Origin: Fibrobacterota bacterium
Lineage (GTDB): Bacteria > Fibrobacterota > Fibrobacteria > UBA5070
Length of the DNA stretch: 64,000 bases
Reading direction: 5' to 3'
Assembly (NCBI GenBank): GCA_016715065.1
Contig: JADKBN010000002.1
Coordinates: 372,001-436,000, forward strand
The position numbers and the translations under genes are program-made. How positions within the stretch are numbered: position 1 is the stretch's first letter; each line of letters opens with the position of its first letter. This document shows, one piece after another, positions 19,360 to 27,372 of this stretch. Under the pieces are notes generated by a model, which saw only the letters and a list, made by a program, of their open reading frames with translations, was not told the origin of the DNA and ran no database searches.

Positions 19360-19536
19360 GATTCGGCCTTTCCATCGCTTCTGGTCCGGTTTTCCGAAGC
19401 ACGCTCCGGAGACAATGCCACTTGTCAAAAATACCCCCCCTCACCTCGTTGTGTAGCTTTCCGATCGGCCAGTCTCCAGTTTCTCTTGGATGGAATTCCC
19501 TCTTCGCCTGGCTTCCCGTCGAATCCATGAATCTCC

Positions 19537-19563
19537 CGGGCCATGCGGTTTTCCTGGGTCTGG
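19537..19563 (-). pseudogene. Fragment matching the 3' part of the SEC-C gene
   Basis: 27 bases match 18077-18103, inside the SEC-C gene (codons for QENRMARD), with one mismatch and in the same orientation. It lies just upstream of the SNF2 gene. It is too short to be functional and is read here as a remnant of a duplicated SEC-C gene. Confidence 0.6.
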
Positions 19564-19614
19564 CGGTGCATCCACCGAGATACGGTCCGAGTGTGAACCC
19601 GAACGCCACAGTGG

Positions 19615-22600
19615 ATGGCTACTTTCCCGAAAATGCTTCACGATGCCGTTTCCGGTCTGGAGGAGTTGTCTCCGGAGGAAGTTCTTCGGGTTCTCGAATC
19701 CGCCTACCCGACCGAAGCGAAACGGCTCTTGACCCATTCGCAGCGACTTGGATGGCTGCGCACGCAAGGTACCTGGGCGAAGATCCTTCCTCACCTGCCC
19801 ACCAGGGTCCTTCTGGGCATCCAGGACAAGGTGCGCACCACTCCTGCCAATCCGTTGCAGCTGGACGAAAAGGCATCGGTGCGATTGGGCAAGTTGCTGA
19901 GCGCCTACTCAAGGGTCCTTGTCTCGCGAGCCAGGGACTATGTGGACGGATTCGAAGACCTGCGCTACCAGGAAGTCCGCAGCGAATGGGTGGCCAAGGT
20001 CTGGGGCACCAGGGAGTATCGGGTCAAGGTGGGGCGGGAGGAGTCGGATTCCTGCACGTGTCCCTACCACAAGGATTGGGGAACGTGCAAGCATGTCGCG
20101 GCGCTGTGCATGCACCTCCTGCAGGAATGGAAAAAGATCGGCCTGGGCGCCCAAACCGCGCGTACCCAGGAAGTCGCTCCAAAGGTTGGTCAAATTCTGG
20201 CATTTCCCGTTCGTCGAGGAGAGCCAAAGCCTTCCACGCCAGCGAGCCTCCCTCAAGAGGATCGATCCCTTCCCGCTCCCGCTTCCGTGCCCGGGAGAGG
20301 GGCGTCCAGATCGCCCGCTGCCAGCCTGGTTCTGCGCGATGTCGCCGACCGGCTGGACCATCCCGACACCACCCGCTTGAATCCCCGCGAGCGTGTCGTC
20401 TACGCCCTGAAGTTGACGGGGAGCCATTCGCGATCCAAATCGGCCGATGTCGTTCCCGGCACGGAGAGGTTGGACAAGAGCGGGTTCTGGCAGTTCGTGG
20501 GGGGCGACCTGCGGTTGATCCTGGGCAAACGCCTCCGGACCAACCCTCCCCAGTACCTGAGCGCGGCAGACATCGCCCTGATCCAGGAATGCTCACCTCC
20601 TGTGAGCTACTCCTGGCCTCCATTGCAGCCGACACCGCAGCATGTCCTTCTGGAAAAAGCCTTCCGGTTGGGACTCTTGGTGGACAGCAACGGATCGCAC
20701 TTGCGCTTGGATCCGTACTACTGGCGCCCGATCCCGCGGCTGGTGGATCGCGAGGAGGAGGCAGTGTTCGAGTTGTCGCTGGTCGCGACGGAATCCGACA
20801 CTTCTCGGATCGATGTCGAGGGATTCTGGGTCTGGTTCGGGCGCCCGGGCGATCTGTCGGTGCTGGACGGAAAACGGCTGTTCCGGATCGACCCGCGGAC
20901 ACCGGCCGACCTCTTCCAGGTCTTCCAAGGTGCCCAGGGGATTCCGACCGATTCCCTCGGAGGGATGAAACGGGAGCTCTCGCGCTTGGCGCGGCACGGA
21001 TTCGAGATTCCCGCTCGGCTTCTGCCCGAGGTGATCCATGCATCGCCGCTTCGCAAGGTCAGGATCCGGCATTTCCCTTCCGGGGTGGAGGCTGTGCTGG
21101 TGCGGGCCTATCCCCAGCTGGAGATTCCCGATGCGTCAGAGGAGCGGGTGTTCGAATTCACGGAGGATTCCGGCGATCTGGTGCAGTTGGAGCGCGACGC
21201 GGAAGCGGAGCGGATCCTTTCCGAGGAGCTGGATGGGATCCTTCGGGAGGCGGCGGTCGAGTTCGCGACGGAAGGTCGCGTGCGACACATCGTGGCGCAG
21301 GAATCCATCATCGCTCTGGCCTTGGCTGGATTCACCAATCTGAGGGATGCTGGCTGGGAAATCGAAGATGCGCAATTGCTGGATCCCTGGCGCCGGCGCA
21401 AAGGGGTGTTCCAGATCTCGGGGCGTGCCTCGGGCCAGGATTGGTTCGAGCTTTCCGGAGTGGTGGATTTCGATGGCATGGAGGTGCCGCTTTCCACCTT
21501 GGTGGCTTCTCGAGGTGCCGTGAAGCTTCCCGATGGCTCCACAGGAGAGATCTCCTGGAAGCTGATCCATCGGCTGGACTGGATGGCCCGGCTTGGCGAA
21601 GCATCACCTGACGGAATCCGTCTTCGAGCGATGCACGCGGCCCTGGCCCTGGAGCTTTCTGAATGCGGGCTCGCCCAGGTTCGCGATCCGGAGAACTGGA
21701 AGCGGGAACTCTCGCCACTGGTGGATCGCCCGATCGCCCCGGTGCCGCTTCCCGCCAGCCTGCGCGCGACGCTCCGCCCCTACCAGAGGCACGGCTTGGA
21801 CTGGCTGGAGTCGCTGCGTCGCCAAGGGCTTGGCGGAATCCTCGCCGACGACATGGGCCTGGGAAAGACGGTGCAGGTGATCGCCCACCTCTGCTCCCTT
21901 TTCGAGCGCGATCCATCCGCGCCTCCCGCGTTGGTGGTGGGGCCGGCATCGGTGGCGGGCAATTGGATCGCCGAGATCTCCCGGTTCGCGCCGCACCTGT
22001 CCGCTCGTCTGTTGCACGGGCTGGGGCGCGAGGGGGTGCGGGACGCCCCCTTGGATGGCCCGACGATTTTCGTCACCACCTACGGAACCCTGCCGAGCGA
22101 GATCGATTGGCTCGGCAAGCTCGAATTTTCCCTCGCGGTCTTCGACGAATCGCAGGCGATCCGCAATCCCTCCACGGTGGCCCACCAGACCTGCGCCCTG
22201 GTGCGATCGCAGCAGAAGGTGTGCCTGACCGGCACTCCCATCGAGAATTCGCTGTCCGACCTTTGGGCGCAGTTTTCCATCCTCAATCCCGGCTTGCTGG
22301 GCTCCAGGCAGACATTCTTGGAACAGTTCCAGCCATTGCCTACCGAGGCGCCGGACTTTTCCCGCTTGCGCATGCTTACCGCACCGTTCTGGTTGCGTCG
22401 CACCAAGCAGGTGGTGGCAAGCGACCTTCCGCCCCGCGAGGACATCCTCCTGGAAGTGGAGCTGGACCCCAAGCAGAAGAGTCTGTACCAGCGCCAGCTC
22501 AAGGATTACCAGAAGCACCTCCTGCCCGAACTGCGGCGCAAGGGACTGGACGAAGGTGGCCGGTTCCAGGTCTTGACGGCCCTTCTGCGGCTACGGCAGA

Positions 22601-23151
22601 TCGCGTGCGCTCCGGAGCTCGCGGGGCACCGAGGCCCCGCCGCCAAGCTCGATGTTTTGGTGGAGAAGCTTGTGGAGGACATCGCCGAAGGGCACCGAGC
22701 TCTGGTGTTTTCCAGTTTCACTTCCCTTTTGGACCTGTTGGAAGTCCGCCTGCGGAAGGAGCGCGTGGAATTCCTGCGCCTGGATGGGAGCACTCCCGCG
22801 CGCGAGCGCACCCGGCTGATCCACCGCTTCCAGAACGGTCTGGATGAATCCGTCTTCCTGGTGAGCCTCAAGGCGGGTGGAGCGGGCGTGAACCTGACCG
22901 GCGCCGATTACGTCTTCCTGCTGGACCCGTGGTGGAATCCCGCCGTGGAAGAGCAGGCCGCCGCGCGCGCCCATCGCATCGGTCAGGAGCGTCCAGTCAC
23001 CCTCTACCGACTGGTGGCCAAGGACACCATCGAGGAGCGCGTGATGGCGTTGGCCCGAAGCAAAGCCAAGCTGGCCAGTGCCCTGTTCGATTCCGGCGAA
23101 ACCGGTGGCAAGGCGCTCACGATGGAGGTCGTCCAGGAGCTGTTTGGATGA
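19615..23151 (+). CDS. SWIM zinc finger / SNF2 family helicase
   Basis: The 1178-residue product has a SWIM zinc finger (CTCPYHKDWGTCKH, first Cys at 147), a long middle region, and a complete SNF2 ATPase. Walker A is DDMGLGKT with Lys751, Walker B is DESQ at 844-847, motif III is LTGTPIENSLSDLW, and the helicase C lobe includes RLDGSTPARERT, SLKAGGAGVNLTGAD and the motif VI region AAARAHRIGQ. Such proteins translocate on DNA and occur near restriction systems and in defence loci. The gene is intact. The start is ATG with no obvious ribosome site; Met7 is an alternative. Confidence 0.9.
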   Translation: MATFPKMLHDAVSGLEELSPEEVLRVLESAYPTEAKRLLTHSQRLGWLRTQGTWAKILPHLPTRVLLGIQDKVRTTPANPLQLDEKASVRLGKLLSAYSRVLVSRARDYVDGFEDLRYQEVRSEWVAKVWGTREYRVKVGREESDSCTCPYHKDWGTCKHVAALCMHLLQEWKKIGLGAQTARTQEVAPKVGQILAFPVRRGEPKPSTPASLPQEDRSLPAPASVPGRGASRSPAASLVLRDVADRLDHPDTTRLNPRERVVYALKLTGSHSRSKSADVVPGTERLDKSGFWQFVGGDLRLILGKRLRTNPPQYLSAADIALIQECSPPVSYSWPPLQPTPQHVLLEKAFRLGLLVDSNGSHLRLDPYYWRPIPRLVDREEEAVFELSLVATESDTSRIDVEGFWVWFGRPGDLSVLDGKRLFRIDPRTPADLFQVFQGAQGIPTDSLGGMKRELSRLARHGFEIPARLLPEVIHASPLRKVRIRHFPSGVEAVLVRAYPQLEIPDASEERVFEFTEDSGDLVQLERDAEAERILSEELDGILREAAVEFATEGRVRHIVAQESIIALALAGFTNLRDAGWEIEDAQLLDPWRRRKGVFQISGRASGQDWFELSGVVDFDGMEVPLSTLVASRGAVKLPDGSTGEISWKLIHRLDWMARLGEASPDGIRLRAMHAALALELSECGLAQVRDPENWKRELSPLVDRPIAPVPLPASLRATLRPYQRHGLDWLESLRRQGLGGILADDMGLGKTVQVIAHLCSLFERDPSAPPALVVGPASVAGNWIAEISRFAPHLSARLLHGLGREGVRDAPLDGPTIFVTTYGTLPSEIDWLGKLEFSLAVFDESQAIRNPSTVAHQTCALVRSQQKVCLTGTPIENSLSDLWAQFSILNPGLLGSRQTFLEQFQPLPTEAPDFSRLRMLTAPFWLRRTKQVVASDLPPREDILLEVELDPKQKSLYQRQLKDYQKHLLPELRRKGLDEGGRFQVLTALLRLRQIACAPELAGHRGPAAKLDVLVEKLVEDIAEGHRALVFSSFTSLLDLLEVRLRKERVEFLRLDGSTPARERTRLIHRFQNGLDESVFLVSLKAGGAGVNLTGADYVFLLDPWWNPAVEEQAAARAHRIGQERPVTLYRLVAKDTIEERVMALARSKAKLASALFDSGETGGKALTMEVVQELFG

Positions 23152-23171
23152 GAGGGTGTCGCCGCCCCGGA

Positions 23172-23272
23172 AAGTCTCGCCGGTCTCCGAGTCTTCCAGC
23201 ACCAGACCGTCGCAGGGGAAGACTTCCAGGATGTCGTAGGCCCGCAGGTAATGGGATGCCCTCTCCACCATG
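23172..23272 (-). pseudogene. Fragment matching the 5' part of the SEC-C gene
   Basis: On the minus strand this reads VERASHYLRAYDILEVFPCD and onward, closely matching MEEMASHFLRAYNVLEVFPGD in the SEC-C protein at 18007-19359. About 100 bases are preserved with scattered differences, then similarity is lost. No start codon or full frame remains. Together with 19537-19563, in the same orientation and correct gene order, it brackets the SNF2 gene. Confidence 0.75.
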
Positions 23273-23312
23273 ACCATGACCCCGAAGGCGACGGAGCTAC
23301 ATTCCACGACCG

Positions 23313-23795
23313 ATGAGCGATTCTCCAATCCAAGCGGGATCCGCGATGCCAAGGCGAGGGATCAACGCTCCAACGGACGAGCGGATCCGACAGGCGTTGG
23401 CGGCGGATGGCCAAGTTCTTGGGGTTTTGAGCGGCTCGTTTCCTGGGCTGATGGCTGTCTACGTGTTCGGAAGCCAGGTGCAGGGGACGGCGAACCCAGA
23501 CAGTGACCTGGATCTGGCCATCTTGGTGGAGGGGTATGCCGACGCAGAGCGTCTCTGGGGGATTTCTTCCACATTGGCCAACGCTGTGGGTTGCGAGGTG
23601 GATCTCGTGGATTTGCGCCACGCCAGCACGGTGTTGCAATACCAGGTTTTGACCAAAGGCATTCGCCTCTGGGCCAAGGAGCCGGCCGTTTCCCTGTTCG
23701 AGGCCTACGTTTGCAGCGAGAAGTTGTCGCTGGATGAAGCCCGCGCGGCTCTCGTCGCGGATGTGGTCCAGGGAGGATCCGTGTATGGTCGATGA
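23313..23795 (+). CDS. mntA: MntA-type nucleotidyltransferase antitoxin
   Basis: The product of 160 residues (or 149 from ATG 23346, which I cannot exclude) contains the minimal nucleotidyltransferase signature: GSQVQGTANPDSDLDLAIL, a GSx10DxD pattern. MntA proteins inactivate the partner HEPN toxin by attaching AMP units to its tyrosine. The gene overlaps the start of hepT by 11 bases, the usual order for this pair. Confidence 0.88.
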   Translation: MSDSPIQAGSAMPRRGINAPTDERIRQALAADGQVLGVLSGSFPGLMAVYVFGSQVQGTANPDSDLDLAILVEGYADAERLWGISSTLANAVGCEVDLVDLRHASTVLQYQVLTKGIRLWAKEPAVSLFEAYVCSEKLSLDEARAALVADVVQGGSVYGR

Positions 23796-24198
23796 CGTGG
23801 TGTTGAACAAGGTGGCCACGATCGAACGATGCGTGGCTCGTGCTCGCGAGGAATACGAGGCGGCCGGGGATGCGTTTGCCACCGACCATTCGCGGCAGGA
23901 TGCGGCCATCCTCAATGTCCAGCGTGCGTGCGAAGCGTCGCTGGATCTGGGGCACCACCTGATCCGGCGCGAACGTCTGGGCCTGCCCCAAAGCGCCCGG
24001 AACGTGTTCGATCTATTGGCTCAGGCTGGGTGGATCGAAGGGGCTCTTGCCGAAAGCCTCAAGAAGATGGTGGGATTCCGAAATCTCGCCGTCCATGATT
24101 ACCAGAGTCTCGCCTTGCCCATCACAGTGGCAGTGATCACGCGGCACCTGGACGAATTCCTGGAGTATACGCGCACCATCCTGCGGCGGGAGTCGTAA
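23785..24198 (+). CDS. hepT: HepT-type HEPN ribonuclease toxin
   Basis: The start ATG 23785 is preceded by GGGAGG at 23771-23776 and gives 137 residues; the longer open frame from 23734 lies inside mntA and is not needed. The toxin motif RNLAVHDY (R-x4-H-x-Y) near residue 103 is complete, with the Tyr that MntA modifies. HepT cleaves RNA when released from control. It forms a toxin-antitoxin module with the upstream gene, next to the SNF2 and restriction genes. Confidence 0.9.
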   Translation: MVDDVVLNKVATIERCVARAREEYEAAGDAFATDHSRQDAAILNVQRACEASLDLGHHLIRRERLGLPQSARNVFDLLAQAGWIEGALAESLKKMVGFRNLAVHDYQSLALPITVAVITRHLDEFLEYTRTILRRES

Positions 24199-24237
24199 AG
24201 CCTCCAAGGCCCTGCCCAACCATACGACGAAGGATCA

Positions 24238-24981
24238 ATGTCCACGTCTGCTTCTTCGATTTCGAAAATGGCCGCAGTGTGCATTGTCCTTGGTCTCACG
24301 GCATGCGAGCGGAAAGCAGGCGAGCAAAACGCCAGGATCGACGCGATCGAATTGGGTGAGGCGAAAAAAGTGCGATTCCCGGTCGTGCGGACAGGCGACG
24401 CGAAGACCAGCGACAAGATCAACCAGGACCTCAAGGTTCGGATCTTCGGCGACGAATCGGCGAACTTGACGACGGATTCCGCTCTGAAGCGTTGGGTAAG
24501 TGACTTTTCCGGTGAGGTCGATTTCGAGGTGACCTACCTGGAAAAGGGGATCGCATCACTCAATCTCAATAAGTGCGGCTGTGGCTCGTTCTGCACGTGT
24601 GAGACCTCCTATTTCACCTACAACACGAACACGGGAGAGCACCTCGGAGTCGGGCAAATCGTGGATACCGTGGGGGAGTTCCGTTCGCGTGTCCTGGCGG
24701 ATCGGAAGAGTCTCTACCGGAAGGGGAGGATGGCGTTCATGCAGCAGTTGAAGGACAATGAATCCGGCGCGACGACAGACGATGTCGAATGGGCGAAACG
24801 GGAGTACGATGTCTGCGCGGGAAGCGAGGACATGGCATCCTTGGCGCTGTATGCGGATTCGTTGGTGATCGCGGATCGTTGCCAGTTTCCGAATGCGATT
24901 CGGTTCGCGCAGCCTGGATTTTCATTGAAATATCGATATGCGGAGATCCGACAACACCTTCGCCTTCCCTCGCTGCGCTAA
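24238..24981 (+). CDS. Lipoprotein, DUF3298/DUF4163-like
   Basis: The 247-residue product has a signal ending in the lipobox LTAC (Cys22). The mature part includes a cysteine cluster (KCGCGSFCTCETS) and the stretch YFTYNTNTGEHLGVGQIVD, which resembles the DUF4163/DUF3298 (RsiV/PdaC-like) layout where a measured anion is compared with a set of beta strands. The family assignment is tentative. A ribosome-site-like GAAGGA lies just upstream of ATG. The gene is followed by the 20-bp palindrome at 24992. Confidence 0.6.
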   Translation: MSTSASSISKMAAVCIVLGLTACERKAGEQNARIDAIELGEAKKVRFPVVRTGDAKTSDKINQDLKVRIFGDESANLTTDSALKRWVSDFSGEVDFEVTYLEKGIASLNLNKCGCGSFCTCETSYFTYNTNTGEHLGVGQIVDTVGEFRSRVLADRKSLYRKGRMAFMQQLKDNESGATTDDVEWAKREYDVCAGSEDMASLALYADSLVIADRCQFPNAIRFAQPGFSLKYRYAEIRQHLRLPSLR

Positions 24982-24991
24982 CGCTGAATTC

Positions 24992-25011
24992 GGAACGGTC
25001 GCGACCGTTCC
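24992..25011. repeat. 3'-end palindrome GGAACGGTCGCGACCGTTCC
   Basis: A perfect 20-bp palindrome 11 bases after a stop codon, identical to the core of the repeat at 5168-5199. Confidence 0.75.
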
Positions 25012-25050
25012 ATCCGGGCTGGAGATCCTTTCCTAGATTCCCCATCACCT

Positions 25051-27372
25051 ATGCCCGCCCAGACCAAGTCCGTCTTGTTCACCCAGTGCTTGCAAAACGA
25101 TTTCGTCGCCCCGTTGGGCCCGTGGGACGCCATGCCCTGCGTGTTGCACATCGGAAGCTCAGAGGCTTCGCGCTTGGTGGGCGCGGACCCCGACGATGGC
25201 CCGGTGGCACGGTTCCTGGCCTGGGCGCACGCCGCCCCGCGCGAGAGCCTGGAAATCGTGCACGTGCGCGACCTTCACAGCAAGGTCGATCCCGAACAGG
25301 CGGATCACTTGGCGCACTTCGGGCCGCATTGCCTGGAAGGAAGCGCGGGGGCGGAATTTGTCTTCCCACTCCCGGCCGATGCCAGCCGATACCAAACGGT
25401 CTCTTCCACCACCCTCAACGACTTTTTACGCACCGACATGGAATCGGTGCTCGCGCGCATCCTTCCCGGGGCCACGCGGGTGGGGATCGTGGGCGCCTGG
25501 ACCGACGCGAAAGTCTCGTTTCTGGCCTACGAACTGCGCACGCGCCACCCCCAGTTGGAGATCGCCGTGTGCTCTGCCTTGGCGGCCAGCTCCAGCCGCG
25601 AGCGCCACTTGCTGGCCTTGGACCACCTGGAGCGGGTGATCGGGGTGCGGGTGTTCCACTCGATTGGCGAGTTCTGTCATTTTCTGTCTCCAGACGGACG
25701 GCATGCGGAAGACTTGGAGCGCCGCAAGTCCTACCTGGGAGCGGTGGACCTCCAGATCGAGGGCCCCCTTTCCGATCCCGACCGCGAGCTGCTCGCGTGG
25801 CTGTGCCGCGACGCCTCCAAGGTGCAGGCGCGCACCTTGGCGGGGGGATTCAGCGGGAACGCCGTGCTGGCCGTGGAAAGCTTCGATGTGGAGGGCCGCC
25901 GCCAATGCCCACACGTGGTGAAGATCGGGCCGCGTCAGGCGATCGGGCAGGAGCGGATCTCGTTCGAAACCATCGAGCCCATCCTGGGGAACTCCGCTCC
26001 GCGCATCGCCGACTTTTCCGACCTGGGCGAGCGGGGCGGGATCAAGTACCGCTACGCCTCCATGACCGCCGGCAAGAGCAAGACCTTCCAGGGGCTTTGG
26101 CAGAAAGGACTGGACGCACCGCGCACGGAAGCGATCTTGCGTACCGTTTTCGAAGAGCAATTGGGGCGGCTGTACCAAGCCGCTTCGCCGGAGCCGGTGG
26201 ACCTGCTGGCCCTTTGGGGCTTCGATTCCAAATGGGCGGATGGCGTGGAAAAAACCGTGCGGGGACTGGGGCATCCGCAGCCGGAAGGCGTCTGGGAAAT
26301 CCTTCCCGGTTTGGACTGTTTGCCGGTGGTGCCGTTCTATCGCGATACGTTGTCCCGCGCCAAGGGGCGGTTGCGCGAGATGGTTCCGATGGCCCGCGTG
26401 CATGGCGATCTCAATGGCGCGAACATCCTGATCGATGGCAATGCCAACGTGTGGCTGATCGACTTCTTCCATTCGCGCCGACACCACGTGGTCTGCGATT
26501 TCGCCAAGCTGGAAAACGATCTTCTCCACATCTGGACGCCGCTCCAGAAAGAGTCAGATCTTGTCGAGTTGCATCGTTTGCTTCTGGCGCTGATGAAGGT
26601 GGAGGATCTGGGAGTGCCTCTTCCAACAGCGCAGGAGGCCGGCATTCCGGAGTCCATGGTGCGGACCTGGGAAACCCTGGCCGTGTTGCGATCCAGCATG
26701 GCCAAGCCCTTGGGTGTGTTCCGCGATCCGTGGCAGCAGCGCATCGCCGCCTTGCGCTACGCGGTGCACACCCTTTCTTTCGACGAGCCCGACACTCTCC
26801 AAAAGCAAGGCGGGTTGCTCCACGCGGGCTTGTTGGCCGAACACTGCCGCGAGCATCTGGAGCAAGATCGGCGCTTGCGGGTGGATTGGGTTCCGCTCCA
26901 GGGCGCCACGGGCCGGATGGGGCTCACCCTCCTGCCGGGACGACGCGATCGTGGACGGGATTTGTCAGAAGATGCGGACCGCTTGCGCGAGTTGGGCGCC
27001 AAGCTGGTGGTGAGCCTGGTCACGCAGGAAGAACTGGTGGAGTTCGGTGTGGAGGAGCTGTCCCAGGAACTCGCGCGGCGCGGGATCGAGTGGATCCATT
27101 CGCCCATTCTGGACCAGCGCGCCTGCGGGCTGGAACAGGCCGAAGATCTTTCGAGGCGCATCACGGAAGCCTGCTTCCAGGGCAGGGACGTGGTGATCCA
27201 CTGTCTGGGTGGCATCGGCCGGTCCGGCATGATCGCCGCTTGCGTGGAGGTGTTGGCGGGCATGGATGCCCACGAGGCGATCGCGATCGTGCGCCAGCAC
27301 CGCTCGCCCCGGGCGCTGGAGACGCGAGCCCAGTGTGAACTGGTGGAGAGCTATGCCACAATGGAAAGGTGA
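25051..27372 (+). CDS. Three-domain fusion: isochorismatase fold, APH-like kinase, dual-specificity phosphatase
   Basis: Residues about 1-210 resemble the isochorismatase/cysteine-hydrolase fold (TQCLQNDFV with Asp17; GAWTDAKVSFLAYEL), but the position of the catalytic Cys is Lys154, so this part is probably not a standard hydrolase. Residues about 255-590 form an aminoglycoside-phosphotransferase-type kinase: VVKIG, then HGDLNGANIL (His451, Asp453, Asn458) and LIDFF (Asp471). They may belong to the TCAD9 group described in conflict systems, which I could not test. Residues about 625-773 form a dual-specificity phosphatase with the signature HCLGGIGRSG (Cys718, Arg724) and a possible acid in SPILDQ. 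The gene overlaps the next one by four bases. The substrate is unknown. Confidence 0.82.
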   Translation: MPAQTKSVLFTQCLQNDFVAPLGPWDAMPCVLHIGSSEASRLVGADPDDGPVARFLAWAHAAPRESLEIVHVRDLHSKVDPEQADHLAHFGPHCLEGSAGAEFVFPLPADASRYQTVSSTTLNDFLRTDMESVLARILPGATRVGIVGAWTDAKVSFLAYELRTRHPQLEIAVCSALAASSSRERHLLALDHLERVIGVRVFHSIGEFCHFLSPDGRHAEDLERRKSYLGAVDLQIEGPLSDPDRELLAWLCRDASKVQARTLAGGFSGNAVLAVESFDVEGRRQCPHVVKIGPRQAIGQERISFETIEPILGNSAPRIADFSDLGERGGIKYRYASMTAGKSKTFQGLWQKGLDAPRTEAILRTVFEEQLGRLYQAASPEPVDLLALWGFDSKWADGVEKTVRGLGHPQPEGVWEILPGLDCLPVVPFYRDTLSRAKGRLREMVPMARVHGDLNGANILIDGNANVWLIDFFHSRRHHVVCDFAKLENDLLHIWTPLQKESDLVELHRLLLALMKVEDLGVPLPTAQEAGIPESMVRTWETLAVLRSSMAKPLGVFRDPWQQRIAALRYAVHTLSFDEPDTLQKQGGLLHAGLLAEHCREHLEQDRRLRVDWVPLQGATGRMGLTLLPGRRDRGRDLSEDADRLRELGAKLVVSLVTQEELVEFGVEELSQELARRGIEWIHSPILDQRACGLEQAEDLSRRITEACFQGRDVVIHCLGGIGRSGMIAACVEVLAGMDAHEAIAIVRQHRSPRALETRAQCELVESYATMER

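Noticed and set aside
19257..21611. 784-codon plus-strand open frame
   Set aside because: Out of phase with the SNF2 gene; no SNF2 or other motif.
24789..27338. 849-codon plus-strand open frame
   Set aside because: Out of phase with the kinase-phosphatase fusion and Gly/Arg-rich; a shadow.
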